From Thioclava sp. ES.031 (lineage in GTDB: Bacteria; Pseudomonadota; Alphaproteobacteria; Rhodobacterales; Rhodobacteraceae), in NCBI RefSeq assembly GCF_002563775.1, contig NZ_PDJO01000001.1:2606501-2670500 (forward strand): a stretch of 64,000 bases of DNA. The letters run 5' to 3'. Numbering within the stretch: position 1 is the first letter of the stretch; each line of letters opens with the position of its first letter. The position numbers and the translations under genes were made by a program. Below, in pieces: positions 25,270-33,929 of the stretch. The notes beneath the pieces are model-generated. The model ran no database searches and had not been told where the DNA came from. It saw nothing but the letters and a program-made list of their open reading frames with translations.

Positions 25270-26313
25270 ATGCCCGCAGACGGCACCCTGCCCCAACAGC
25301 TTTCCCCCGAAGGTATCCGCGCGCTCCGCGCCGAGAGCCCCGAGATGCGCGCGCGCGATTTCGCCTCGCAGCATGGCATCGCGGAGGCCGAACTGGTCGC
25401 GGCCCAGATCGGCACGACCGCCACCGCGATCGAAGCCCATCCCGATGCGATCATGCCGCGCCTGACCGCGCTTGGCGACGTGATGGCGCTGACCCGCAAC
25501 GAGAGCTGCGTGATCGAACGGCGCGGCACTTACGAAGACTATCACTCGGGCGCGCATGCGCAGATGGTGCTCGGCAAGGAGATCGACCTGCGTCTCTTCG
25601 CGCAGCACTGGGCTCATGCTTTCGCGCTGGAGGATGGCGAGAAACGCTCGATCCAGGTCTTCGACCGGGCAGGCGATGCGATTCATAAAGTGCATCTGAA
25701 ACCCGAGAGCGACGTGGCGGCCTTCCACGCGCTCGTCGCAGAGCTGCGCCTGCCCGAACAGTCGGATCGGCTCGACCTTGCGCCGCGCGCTAAGGTCGAG
25801 GCCGCGAAATCGCTGCCCGAGAAGGCCGAGACCCTGCGCGCCGAATGGGACAAGCTGACCGACACGCATCAATTCCTGCGGCTGGTCTCGAAGCTGAAGA
25901 TGAACCGGCTCGGGGCCTATCGCATCGCGGGCGCGCCCTATGCGACCGAGATGTCCCCCGGCGCGGTCGAGGCGCTGCTCAATCGTTGCGCTACCGATCA
26001 GACGCCGCTGATGATCTTCGTCGGCAATGCGGGCTGCATCGAGATCCACGGCGGCACGATCGAGACGGTGAAGCCGATGGGCCCGTGGATCAACGTGCTC
26101 GACCCGCGCTTCAACCTGCATATGCGCGGCGATCACATCGCCGAGGTCTGGCTGGTCGACAAGCCGACGAAGAACGGCCCCGCGCTCAGTCTCGAGGCCT
26201 TCGACAAGCACGGCGCGCTGATCATGCAGATCTTCGCCTCGCGCAAGGATGGCGGCGTCGAGGCGTTCAACGCGACGATCCGCGCATTGCCGCGTCTGGA
26301 GGGTCAGGCATGA
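25270..26313 (+). CDS. hmuS: HmuS-type haem-degrading/haem-handling protein
   Basis: The 347-residue cytoplasmic protein has the duplicated HemS/ChuS fold: an N-terminal half with IEAHPDAIMPRLTALGDVMALTRNE and a C-terminal half with PGAVEALLNRCATDQTPLMIFVGNAGCIEIHGG. Both repeats carry the matching HMVLG-like (GAHAQMVLGKEIDLRLF) and NVLDPRFNLHMRGD segments. The family binds haem after import and releases iron. The ATG at 25270 follows GAGGACTCCCC. Its stop overlaps hmuT in an ATGA, and it heads the hmuSTUV operon opposite the receptor. Confidence 0.92.
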   Translation: MPADGTLPQQLSPEGIRALRAESPEMRARDFASQHGIAEAELVAAQIGTTATAIEAHPDAIMPRLTALGDVMALTRNESCVIERRGTYEDYHSGAHAQMVLGKEIDLRLFAQHWAHAFALEDGEKRSIQVFDRAGDAIHKVHLKPESDVAAFHALVAELRLPEQSDRLDLAPRAKVEAAKSLPEKAETLRAEWDKLTDTHQFLRLVSKLKMNRLGAYRIAGAPYATEMSPGAVEALLNRCATDQTPLMIFVGNAGCIEIHGGTIETVKPMGPWINVLDPRFNLHMRGDHIAEVWLVDKPTKNGPALSLEAFDKHGALIMQIFASRKDGGVEAFNATIRALPRLEGQA

Positions 26314-27149
26314 AGCGCCTTGCCCTGATCGCAGCCCTTCTCACCGCCGGCCCCGCACTGGCCGAGCCCGCCCGCGTGATCTCGCTCGGCGGGGCCGTGA
26401 CCGAGATCGTCGCGGCGCTTGGCGCGCAAGACCGGCTCGTCGCGCGCGACACCACCTCGCAATATCCCGCGACCATCACCGAGCTGCCCGATGTGGGCTA
26501 TGTCCGCGCGCTCTCGGCGGAAGGCGTGCTGGCGCTCGACCCCGACCTGATCCTCGCCGAAGCCACGGCAGGTCCGCCCGAAGCGGTCGAGACACTGAAG
26601 GCGGCGGGCGTCGATTTCGTCGCGCTGCCGGGCGATCCGAGCGTGCAGGGCGTGCGCGAGAAGATCGCGGTCGTGGGCGCCGCGCTTGGGCGCGTGGAGG
26701 CAGCCGAACGGCTCACCGCCAGTTTCGACAAGGAGATGAACGCGGTGCGCAAATCGGCGGGCGCTGTCGACACGCCCAAGCGGGTGCTCTTCGTGCTGTC
26801 TTTGCAGAACGGCCGCGTGATGGCGGGGGGCGAAGGTTCCTCGGCGGAGGCGATCATCGAGCTTGCGGGCGGGGTGAATGCCGCGACAGGGTTCGCCGGA
26901 TACAAGCCCGTCACCGACGAGGCGATCCTCGCCGCCGATCCGGATGTGATCCTGACGATGGATCGCGAGGGCGAGATGGCGGTGACCGAGCGCGACATCC
27001 TCGCCCATCCCGCGCTGGGGCAGACCCGCGCGGCCCAAGGCGGCGCGCTGGTCGCGATGGACGGGATGCTGCTTCTGGGCTTCGGGCCGCGCACGCCGCA
27101 GGCCGCGCAAGCTCTGCATGCGGCGCTTTATCCCGAGGCGGAGGGCTGA
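26310..27149 (+). CDS. hmuT: Haem ABC transporter periplasmic binding protein
   Basis: The 279-residue protein has a signal peptide (MKRLALIAALLTAGPALAEP). The class III binding-protein fold follows: RVISLGGAVTEIVAALGAQDRLVARD, LPDVGYVRALSAEGVLALDPDLIL, then KRVLFVLSLQNGRVMAGG and AILAADPDVILTMDREGEMA. This is the BtuF/HmuT group that carries haem from the receptor to the permease. It overlaps hmuS by 4 bases and is 4 bases ahead of hmuU. Confidence 0.93.
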   Translation: MKRLALIAALLTAGPALAEPARVISLGGAVTEIVAALGAQDRLVARDTTSQYPATITELPDVGYVRALSAEGVLALDPDLILAEATAGPPEAVETLKAAGVDFVALPGDPSVQGVREKIAVVGAALGRVEAAERLTASFDKEMNAVRKSAGAVDTPKRVLFVLSLQNGRVMAGGEGSSAEAIIELAGGVNAATGFAGYKPVTDEAILAADPDVILTMDREGEMAVTERDILAHPALGQTRAAQGGALVAMDGMLLLGFGPRTPQAAQALHAALYPEAEG

Positions 27150-27153
27150 GGCG

Positions 27154-28215
27154 ATGGCGATGACCTCCCTCGCCCTGCCCGGTGCCATGCGCAGCCCGTG
27201 CCCGCCGCTGCGGCTCGGGCTGATCGCGCTGCTGGTGATCGCGGCGGCCCTGTCGCTCGGGACCGGGGCGGCGGGGGTCTCGCTGCCGCAGGTTCTGGGC
27301 CAGTGGCTGACCGGCGCGGAGATCTCGACCCGCGACCGCGTCGTGCTGCTCGATATTAGGCTGCCGCGGCTGGTCATGGGGCTGATGGTCGGGGCGGCGC
27401 TCGCGGTGGCGGGCGCGGTGATGCAGGGGCTATTTCGTAACCCGCTCGCCGATCCCGGCATCATCGGCGTCGGCGCAGGCGCGGGTCTCGGCGCCGTCAC
27501 GATGATCGTGCTGAGCGGGTTCCTCCCCACCGCCATCGCCGCCTTTTTCGGCACATGGCTGGTGCCGGTTGCGGCCTTTGGCGGGGCGTGGACGGCCACG
27601 CTGTTGCTCTATCGGGTTGCGAGCCGGGGCGGTCAGGTTTCCATCGCGACGCTGCTTCTGGCCGGGATCGCGCTGGCCGCGCTGGCGGGGGCGCTGACCG
27701 GCATCCTGACCTATCTCGCCGATGACACGCAGCTGCGCGATCTGACATTCTGGGGCATGGGGTCGCTGGCGGGCGCGAGCGACATGAAGCTGCTGGTCGG
27801 CGGGCTGCTGATCGGGCCTGCGCTGGTCCTGACCCCGCGGCTTGCGCGCGGGCTGAACGCGCTGGCACTGGGCGAGGCGACGGCGGCGCATATGGGCCAC
27901 GATATCGAGCGGCTCAAGCATCGCGCGGTGATCGGCGTCGCGGCGCTGGCGGGGGCGGCGGTCGCGATGGCGGGCGGGATCGGCTTCGTGGGCATCGTGG
28001 TGCCGCATCTGCTGCGGATCGCGGGCGGGCCGGATCACAAGACGCTGCTGGTGGATGCGGCCCTCCTCGGCGCGGCGCTTCTGGTGCTGGCCGATCTGAT
28101 CGCTCGGCTGGTGGTCGCGCCTGCGGAACTGCCCATCGGGATCGTCACCGCCATTCTGGGCGCGCCGGTCTTCCTGTGGATCCTGATCCGCCGTCAGGGA
28201 TTGGGAGGGGTCTGA
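27154..28215 (+). CDS. hmuU: Haem ABC transporter permease
   Basis: The 353-residue protein is a FecCD/BtuC-type permease with about ten membrane helices. Recognisable pieces are VVLLDIRLPRLVMGLMVGAALAVAGAVMQGLFRNPLADPGIIGVGAGAGLGA, DLTFWGMGSLAGAS, and GGIGFVGIVVPHLLRIAGGPDHKTLL, where the G-loop contacts the ATPase. The start at 27154 (MAMTSLALPG) follows GGAGGG. It sits 4 bases after hmuT and 2 bases before hmuV. Confidence 0.94.
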   Translation: MAMTSLALPGAMRSPCPPLRLGLIALLVIAAALSLGTGAAGVSLPQVLGQWLTGAEISTRDRVVLLDIRLPRLVMGLMVGAALAVAGAVMQGLFRNPLADPGIIGVGAGAGLGAVTMIVLSGFLPTAIAAFFGTWLVPVAAFGGAWTATLLLYRVASRGGQVSIATLLLAGIALAALAGALTGILTYLADDTQLRDLTFWGMGSLAGASDMKLLVGGLLIGPALVLTPRLARGLNALALGEATAAHMGHDIERLKHRAVIGVAALAGAAVAMAGGIGFVGIVVPHLLRIAGGPDHKTLLVDAALLGAALLVLADLIARLVVAPAELPIGIVTAILGAPVFLWILIRRQGLGGV

Positions 28216-28217
28216 AT

Positions 28218-28997
28218 ATGCTGGAGATTTCCGATCTGTATGTCGCGCGGGGCGTTAGCGACGTGTTGCAGGGCCTCTCGCTGAGCGCCAAACCCGGCGC
28301 GGTGACGGTGATCCTCGGCCCGAACGGATCGGGCAAATCGACGCTGGTGCAAGCGGCCTCCGGGGCGCTGCCCTATCGCGGGCGGATCGCCCTGCAAGGC
28401 CATGAGATCGCGGATACGCCCGCCTGGCGGCTGGCCGCGCTGCGCGCGGTGCTGGAGCAATCCAACAGCGTCGCCTTTCCCTTCACCGTGGCCGAGGTGG
28501 TGGGGATGGGGCTGCATGCCGGGATCGAGGCGGATCACCCCGAAATCGTGGCCGCCGCTTTGGCCGAAGTGGGGCTGAGCGATCTGGCCGACCGCCCGAT
28601 CCAGTCGCTTTCGGGCGGGCAGCAGGCCCGCGCGCATCTGGCACGGGTGCGCGCGCAGGTCTGGCAACCGGTCAGCCACGCAGGCCCGCGCTGGCTTCTG
28701 GTCGACGAGCCGGTCGCGAGCCTCGATATCGCGCATCAGCTCGAGGTGATGGCGATCCTGCGCCGCTTCGCCGATGCGGGCGGTGGCGTGGTCGCGGTGA
28801 TGCATGACCTCAACCTCTCGGCGCAGCTGGCCGACGAGATGGTGCTGATGCGCGAAGGCCGGATCGAGGCGCATGGGCCGCCCGAGGCGGTGATGCGCGG
28901 GCCGGTCCTCAGTCGCACCTATGGATGCGAGTTGCAGGTGGGCGCGGCGGCCTCGGACGGGCTTTGGGTTCTGCCGCAATTCGCGCGACCGGCCTGA
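28218..28997 (+). CDS. hmuV: Haem ABC transporter ATP-binding protein
   Basis: The 259-residue ATPase has Walker A GPNGSGKST, Q-loop LEQSN, signature LSGGQQARAHLARV, Walker B WLLVDEPVASLD and switch H in VMHDLNLSA. An insertion (RAQVWQPVSHAGPR) just before Walker B is typical of HmuV proteins. It powers haem import with HmuU and is the last gene of the hmuSTUV operon. The true start is 28218 (MLEISDLYVARGVSD). Confidence 0.94.
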   Translation: MLEISDLYVARGVSDVLQGLSLSAKPGAVTVILGPNGSGKSTLVQAASGALPYRGRIALQGHEIADTPAWRLAALRAVLEQSNSVAFPFTVAEVVGMGLHAGIEADHPEIVAAALAEVGLSDLADRPIQSLSGGQQARAHLARVRAQVWQPVSHAGPRWLLVDEPVASLDIAHQLEVMAILRRFADAGGGVVAVMHDLNLSAQLADEMVLMREGRIEAHGPPEAVMRGPVLSRTYGCELQVGAAASDGLWVLPQFARPA

Positions 28998-29118
28998 ACC
29001 CGCGCGCCGCCCTGTCATCCGTTTTGCACAGAAGTCTGAGTATTCGCACCGCCACAAGCGCGCTATGCTCGCGTGGGCGCCGCATCGCGCGCGGCGCCGG
29101 AACAGGCAGGACCGCGGC

Positions 29119-29454
29119 ATGACCCAATCCTTGAACCGCCTCGTCGAGCGGCAAATTCAGAAGGCCCTGGCGGAGGGACAGTTGAGCGGGCTTTCCGGCG
29201 AGGGCAAACCGCTCCCGGATCGCTCGGGCGAGGCGTTCACCGATATGGCGACGGCCGTGGCGTCGCGCATCATGGCCGAAGCCGGGGCGCTGCCCGAGGA
29301 GTTCAAGCTCAAGAAGCTGCTGGAGGCCGCCAAAGAGAGCTACCGGGAGGCCGAGGGCGAGGATGCCAAGCGCGTCGCGATGGCGCTGATCGCCGATCTG
29401 GAGCAGCGCTACAACATCGCGGTGGAGGCGCGGCGGCGGTTCATGGCCCCTTAG
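29119..29454 (+). CDS. DUF1992 (DnaJ-homologue subfamily C member 28 conserved domain) protein
   Basis: The 111-residue cytoplasmic protein fits DUF1992: NRLVERQIQKALAEGQLSG, LSGEGKPLPD, then LPEEFKLKKLLEAAKESYRE and LIADLEQRYNIAVEARRR. No function is established. The domain occurs in DNAJC28 relatives but lacks a J domain here. The start at 29119 (MTQSLNRLVE) is chosen because upstream in-frame residues look random. It is the first plus-strand gene after hmuV, 121 bases downstream. Confidence 0.87.
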   Translation: MTQSLNRLVERQIQKALAEGQLSGLSGEGKPLPDRSGEAFTDMATAVASRIMAEAGALPEEFKLKKLLEAAKESYREAEGEDAKRVAMALIADLEQRYNIAVEARRRFMAP

Positions 29455-29563
29455 CCGGTGGCGGACGTTCGAGGGCCGATGCGCTTGACCCAGAACAAGG
29501 AAATCCGTGCGAAAAAGAGTGACGGTGACGCGTTTCCTGACGTCACGCTCCAAGGCCAACCCA

Positions 29564-30397
29564 ATGTCTGCTGCACGCGAACACCCGACCCCGACATCCA
29601 CGGCGCGCGCCCTGCTCGCCTTTCTCGCGCTGACCTTCGCGATCACCTGGGGCGTGATCGGCAGCTACATCTTCTGGCCTGACGCCATGGCCGCGCGGTT
29701 CGGCCAGATCAGCGGCGCGCATCCGCTCTTCTTTCTGGCCACCTGGGCCCCGGCCATCGCGGCTTTCACGGTGGTGGTGGCCTCCGCCGGACTAGGCGGC
29801 TTGCGCCGGTTCCTGTCGCGGCTTCTGATCTGGCGCTGCCCCGCGCCGTGGTGGGGCTTCATCCTGCTCGTGATCCCGCTCCTCTTCATGGCGGGCTCGT
29901 TGATCAAGGGCGGGCCCCTGCTTACGCCGATGCCGCCCGAGGGCGCGGGCGCAATGGTCAGCGTGATGTTCATGATGCTGCTTCTCGGCCCGATCGAAGA
30001 GTTCGGCTGGCGCGGCGTCGCGCAACCGCTGTTGCAGCGCCATGTCGCCCCGTTCTGGGCGGGCGTGCTGATCGGCGCGATCTGGGGCGTCTGGCACCTG
30101 CCCGCCTTCTACCTCGCCGGGGTGGTCTTCGCGCAGTGGAGCTTCCTGCCCTTCTTCATCGGCAACATCACCCTCGCGGTTCTGGTCACGCCGATCTTCA
30201 ACGCGGCGCGCGGCAGCCTTCTGTTGCCGATGCTGTTCCACTGGCAGCTCATCAACCCGTTCTGGCCGGATGCGCAGCCTTGGGATACCTGGATTCTGGT
30301 GGGCGTCGCTGCTGTGGTCGTCTGGTGGAAGCGTGACATGATGTTCACGCGCGAAGACGCCGTGACCGAAGTGATCCCCGGTGAAGTGCGGCCATGA
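29564..30397 (+). CDS. CPBP-family intramembrane metalloprotease
   Basis: The 277-residue membrane protein has the CPBP (Abi) motifs: EEFGWRG (E-E-x3-R) near residue 145, F/W-x3-H in WGVWHLP, and H-x3-N in HWQLIN. About eight membrane helices are visible. Such proteases resemble eukaryotic Rce1; roles in bacteria include peptide maturation and bacteriocin self-immunity, but no substrate gene lies nearby. The ATG at 29564 (MSAAREHPTP) is preferred over a GTG at 29507. Confidence 0.88.
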   Translation: MSAAREHPTPTSTARALLAFLALTFAITWGVIGSYIFWPDAMAARFGQISGAHPLFFLATWAPAIAAFTVVVASAGLGGLRRFLSRLLIWRCPAPWWGFILLVIPLLFMAGSLIKGGPLLTPMPPEGAGAMVSVMFMMLLLGPIEEFGWRGVAQPLLQRHVAPFWAGVLIGAIWGVWHLPAFYLAGVVFAQWSFLPFFIGNITLAVLVTPIFNAARGSLLLPMLFHWQLINPFWPDAQPWDTWILVGVAAVVVWWKRDMMFTREDAVTEVIPGEVRP

Positions 30398-30414
30398 GGC
30401 ACGGGTAGGCGCAG

Positions 30415-31242
30415 TCACCTGGGAAAGCGGATCTCGGTGACATCGGCGATGTAGAACGGGAAATAGGCCTCACTCTCGAAGTCGTTCCCCGCCTCCACAT
30501 GGGTCGGGAGCCGGAAGCCCTCGACCTCGCGAAACTCCGAGAGGTAGCCGCCGAAGGGCTGAAGCCGGTGGCGCTTTTGCGCGTTCGCATTGCTCCAGCG
30601 CTGGAAGCTGACCTGCTCGGGGCGGCCATCGGCGGCGACGGTGAGATCGACCGCCTGCTCCAGCCCGTCATGGCGCATCGTCATCCGGGCGATGTTTGCG
30701 GAAACCGGCTCCCACGTCACATTCGGGCCCGGCAGCACCGCGGCGGGCGTCCAGAACACCGCCTCCGCGACGTAGCGCCCGAAGGCGGAGCGTTTGTGAT
30801 CCGCGCTGCCGCCGAACCGGGCCACGGGGGCGAGCCCCGCGATCCAGAACCGGGTCCATCTGGCGCTGTCGGAGCCGCTGAGACGCATCCCGCCGGACCC
30901 GCCCGACATCGCCCAGACGAAGCCTTGCGGCGCGGCGAGCACCTGCGTGGCGCGCATCGGCATGTAGCCGGGGGCGGATTTGTCGCCCATGCCGAACTGC
31001 CCCTGCATCTCCAGCCGGGCGACGGTGTAGAGCGGCGTTCCCTCCGCGATGGCGAAGGTGAAAAACCGGCGCGCGGGCTCGGGAAGATCGGCGACCATAT
31101 CGGCAGAGAAGCGCGGCGGATCGGTGGGTTGGAACCCACTCAGGCGGGCCATCTCGGCCCGGTCTGCCCGCAGGTCGAGACGCCGCCTCGAGAAAAGGCC
31201 GAAAAGACCGATGGCGACGATGGCCAGAACCCAAAGAGCCAT
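30415..31242 (-). CDS. DUF6544-type protein, single membrane anchor
   Basis: The 275-residue protein begins with a short hydrophobic anchor (MALWVLAIVAIGLFGLFSRRR). A large domain follows with LPEPARRFFTFAIAEGTPLYTVARLEMQGQF, RYVAEAVFWTPAAVLPGPNVTWEPV and FREVEGFRLPTHVEAGN. This matches DUF6544 (formerly DUF6920), probably a beta-rich lipid- or ligand-binding fold. No function is established. It is convergent with the CPBP protease gene, 17 bases away. Confidence 0.75.
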   Translation of the reverse strand: MALWVLAIVAIGLFGLFSRRRLDLRADRAEMARLSGFQPTDPPRFSADMVADLPEPARRFFTFAIAEGTPLYTVARLEMQGQFGMGDKSAPGYMPMRATQVLAAPQGFVWAMSGGSGGMRLSGSDSARWTRFWIAGLAPVARFGGSADHKRSAFGRYVAEAVFWTPAAVLPGPNVTWEPVSANIARMTMRHDGLEQAVDLTVAADGRPEQVSFQRWSNANAQKRHRLQPFGGYLSEFREVEGFRLPTHVEAGNDFESEAYFPFYIADVTEIRFPR

Positions 31243-31320
31243 GCAGCTTCCCTACCTTTCCACGCTCAAGCGACGACGCGGCGCGCGCCGCATCCCGAGG
31301 CGGATGATAGCATAAAGCGA

Positions 31321-31524
31321 TCAGCGCGGGGCACGCCCTCTGACGGCTGCGCCTCGGTCGCACGGCTCATCGAAGAGATCGAACCACGCCTCGGAGGCGG
31401 TCGCGCGCGGGATCGGGGCGCGCCGCGAGTGCCGTTGGCAAAGCGCCTCTTCCAGCTCGGAAATCTCCGCGCTCTTGAGAAAGCGGTACGGGAGGAACGG
31501 GTCGGTGCGGGGGCGGGACGCCAT
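31321..31524 (-). CDS. Small protein of unknown function (67 residues)
   Basis: The product begins MASRPRTDPFLPYRFLKSAEISELEEALCQRHSRR, with an acidic helix and a basic end. I recognise no family. The chosen ATG follows GAAAGGAG. It lies 62 bases downstream of the DUF465 gene on the same strand, so the two may be co-transcribed. Confidence 0.55.
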   Translation of the reverse strand: MASRPRTDPFLPYRFLKSAEISELEEALCQRHSRRAPIPRATASEAWFDLFDEPCDRGAAVRGRAPR

Positions 31525-31586
31525 GAGAGCTCCTTTCACGAAAGGCCCCGACGCGGGCAGGCGCCGGGGACAGGGGGAATTCGGGA

Positions 31587-31811
31587 TCAGCCGGGCAGAC
31601 GCCGGCGCGCGCGCGTGCGCAGCAGCCCCTCGTAGCGGCCCAGCTCGTCCTTCAGACGCAGGCGACGGCGCTTGAGCCGTTGCAGAACACCCGTGTCGCG
31701 CCAGGCCCGTTTCTGCTCCTGCGCCACGCGCGCATCTAGGTCGCGATGCCGCGCCCGCAGGGCCGCGATACGGGCCGTGATGGCTGCATGGGTCCGATCC
31801 GAAAGGCTCAT
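31587..31811 (-). CDS. DUF465 (YdcH-like) small coiled-coil protein
   Basis: The 74-residue helical protein (MSLSDRTHAAITARIAALRA, then HRDLDARVAQEQ and LQRLKRRRLRLKDELGRYEG) fits the DUF465/YdcH family. That family is a short charged coiled coil with a basic middle and no known activity. Its last residues are Arg-rich. The frame is well conserved in composition and has a plausible ribosome-binding site (AGGAG). Confidence 0.8.
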   Translation of the reverse strand: MSLSDRTHAAITARIAALRARHRDLDARVAQEQKRAWRDTGVLQRLKRRRLRLKDELGRYEGLLRTRARRRLPG

Positions 31812-32000
31812 CTCTAAACTCCTGTAAAGATTGGGTTACACTCGTGCCGAGGGGGGACCCTCGCGGGGAGACGGCGGGGGGACACAATTCGCCGCCTCTG
31901 TCGTTCGCGCTCCCTCTAGGCCCCCTCGACAGATCAGAGTTGGGGTTGCGACGGGGTAAGCTCAATCCTAACTATCCTGAAGTTATGATCGGAAATTCCT

Positions 32001-32933
32001 ATGGATAAGCCGCGCCTGCCGACCCTGCGCCAACTCGAATATTTCCGCGCCCTCGCGGATGCCGGAAACTTTCGCAAAGCGGCCGAGCGTGTCGGCGTCA
32101 GCCAGCCCTCGCTGAGCCAGCAGATCGTCAATCTCGAAGACACGCTCGGCGCGGCCCTCGTCGAACGCGGACGCAGCGGCGCGGTGCTGACCGCTGCCGG
32201 GCGCGAGGTGCGCGCGCGTATCGATGGTATTCTCGACGAGGTCGCAGCCCTTGCGGGGATTGCCGAACATACGCGGGCCGGGCTTGCCGGGACCTATCGG
32301 CTCGGGGCGTCCGCGACATTCGGGCCCTATCTCCTGCCGAGCGTGGTGCGACGGCTTCATGCCGACCACCCCGAGCTGCGGCTGTTCATCCGCGACGGGC
32401 AGCCGAGCGCCCTGCTCGACGATCTGCGCGCGGGCCAGCTCGATCTGGTTCTGACGCAGCTGCCGGTGCTCTCGTCGGATTTCACCGTCACCCGCCTGTT
32501 CCGCGAACCGCTCCAGCTTGCCGTCGCCGGGGATCATCGCCTTGCGGAGAGGACAAACGTCGAGGATGCCGATCTCGCGGGCGAGACGCTGCTCGTTCTG
32601 TCGAACGGGTTCTCGCTGCATGCCCAGCTTGTCGAGCTGGCGCGCGAGATGAAAACCACCCTGCGGCAGGATTACGAGGGCAGCAGCCTCGATGCGCTGC
32701 GCCAGATGGTTGCGATGAATATGGGCATCACGCTCCTGCCCGCGCTCTATGCCCATTCGGAGGTCGAGCAGGCCGGACGGGATATCGCCCTCGTGCCGTT
32801 CCGGCGCGGGCGGGTGATGCGCTCGATCGGGCTGGTGACCCGGCGCAGCGCGCGCATTCCGCCGGTCTTCGCCGAGGTGATCCGCGAGGTCGTGCGCACA
32901 GACTTCGCCAAGGTGCTTCATCCCGAGAGCTGA
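32001..32933 (+). CDS. LysR-family regulator, OxyR-like but without cysteines
   Basis: The 310-residue protein has an N-terminal LysR winged helix (LRQLEYFRALADAGNFRKAAERVGVSQPSLSQQIVNLE) and a substrate-binding domain. Overall it resembles the hydrogen-peroxide regulator OxyR (TRAGLAGTYRLGASATFGPYLLP, then DGQPSALLDDLRAGQLDLVL). OxyR uses two cysteines in a segment that aligns with SNGFSLHAQLVELA here, and this protein contains no cysteine at all. It therefore cannot sense peroxide by disulfide formation and probably binds a small ligand. The target is unknown; the next plus-strand gene is an SDR 227 bases downstream. Confidence 0.87.
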   Translation: MDKPRLPTLRQLEYFRALADAGNFRKAAERVGVSQPSLSQQIVNLEDTLGAALVERGRSGAVLTAAGREVRARIDGILDEVAALAGIAEHTRAGLAGTYRLGASATFGPYLLPSVVRRLHADHPELRLFIRDGQPSALLDDLRAGQLDLVLTQLPVLSSDFTVTRLFREPLQLAVAGDHRLAERTNVEDADLAGETLLVLSNGFSLHAQLVELAREMKTTLRQDYEGSSLDALRQMVAMNMGITLLPALYAHSEVEQAGRDIALVPFRRGRVMRSIGLVTRRSARIPPVFAEVIREVVRTDFAKVLHPES

Positions 32934-33160
32934 TTGCCGGGGCGCGAGGGAGACGGGACGCGGTCACGCGTCCGTGAAATTGCAGTTCCGGCCCCCTGCC
33001 CTTATCGTGCCGCGGCAACCGCCAAGCAGGCGCGCAGGACTGGCTCCATGGGAAATCCCCGACTGGCCCTGTCGCACCGGCAGATCAGAGAGACAGACTG
33101 GCCGCGACCGCCGCGCCGAGACGCGCGGCCCGACAGGCAGCAAGACAGGAAGGCCCCTTC

Positions 33161-33913
33161 ATGACCAAAACCGCCCTCATCACCGGAGCCACCGCAGGGT
33201 TCGGCGACGCCATCGCCCGCCGTTTCGCCCATGAGGGCTGGAAGGTCATCGTGACCGGGCGCCGTCAGGAACGGCTCGACGCGCTGGTCGAGGCACTCGG
33301 CGGACCGGAAGTCGCGCATCCCCTGTGCTTCGACATTCGCGACGAAGCGGCGACGCGTGCAGCGCTCGACAGCCTGCCCGAAGGCTTCGCGCAGATCGAT
33401 GCACTGATCAACAATGCGGGCCTCGCGCGCGGCACCGCGCCTGCGCAGGACTGCGATCTGGATGACTGGCGCGCGATGATCGACACCAATATCACCGGGC
33501 TCGCGGTGATGACGCGGCTCACGCTGGATCGGCTGATCGCGCGCCGGGGGCTGATCGTGAACCTCGCCTCGATCGCGGCGAACTGGCCCTATCCGGGCGG
33601 CAATGTCTATGGCGGCACGAAAGCCTTCGTGCAGCAGTTCTCGCTCGGGCTGCGCTCGGACCTGTCGGGCACCGGCGTGCGCGTGACCTCGATCGAGCCG
33701 GGCCTGTCGGAGAGCGAATTCACGCTGGTGCGCACCGGTGGCGACAAGGCGGCCTATGACAAGCTCTATGCCGGGGCCGATCCGCTGCAGCCCGAGGATA
33801 TCGCCGAGAGCATCTACTGGGTCGCCGCCCTGCCCGCGCATGTGAACATCAACTCGATCGAGATCATGCCGGTCAGCCAGAGCTGGGCGCCGTTCCAGAT
33901 CCACCGCGACTGA
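33161..33913 (+). CDS. Short-chain dehydrogenase/reductase, YdfG-like
   Basis: The 250-residue enzyme has the SDR cofactor loop GATAGFGDAIA (TG-x3-G-x-G type), the NNAG motif (LINNAGLA), catalytic Ser in NLASIAANWPYPGGN, and Y-x3-K (YGGTK). The R-R pair after the second strand (GRRQERLDA) suggests NADP. The profile is closest to YdfG, which reduces 3-hydroxy acid/malonic semialdehyde-type substrates, and to serine 3-dehydrogenases. An AGGAAGG site precedes the ATG. Confidence 0.88.
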   Translation: MTKTALITGATAGFGDAIARRFAHEGWKVIVTGRRQERLDALVEALGGPEVAHPLCFDIRDEAATRAALDSLPEGFAQIDALINNAGLARGTAPAQDCDLDDWRAMIDTNITGLAVMTRLTLDRLIARRGLIVNLASIAANWPYPGGNVYGGTKAFVQQFSLGLRSDLSGTGVRVTSIEPGLSESEFTLVRTGGDKAAYDKLYAGADPLQPEDIAESIYWVAALPAHVNINSIEIMPVSQSWAPFQIHRD

Positions 33914-33929
33914 AGTTACGCGGGGCCGA

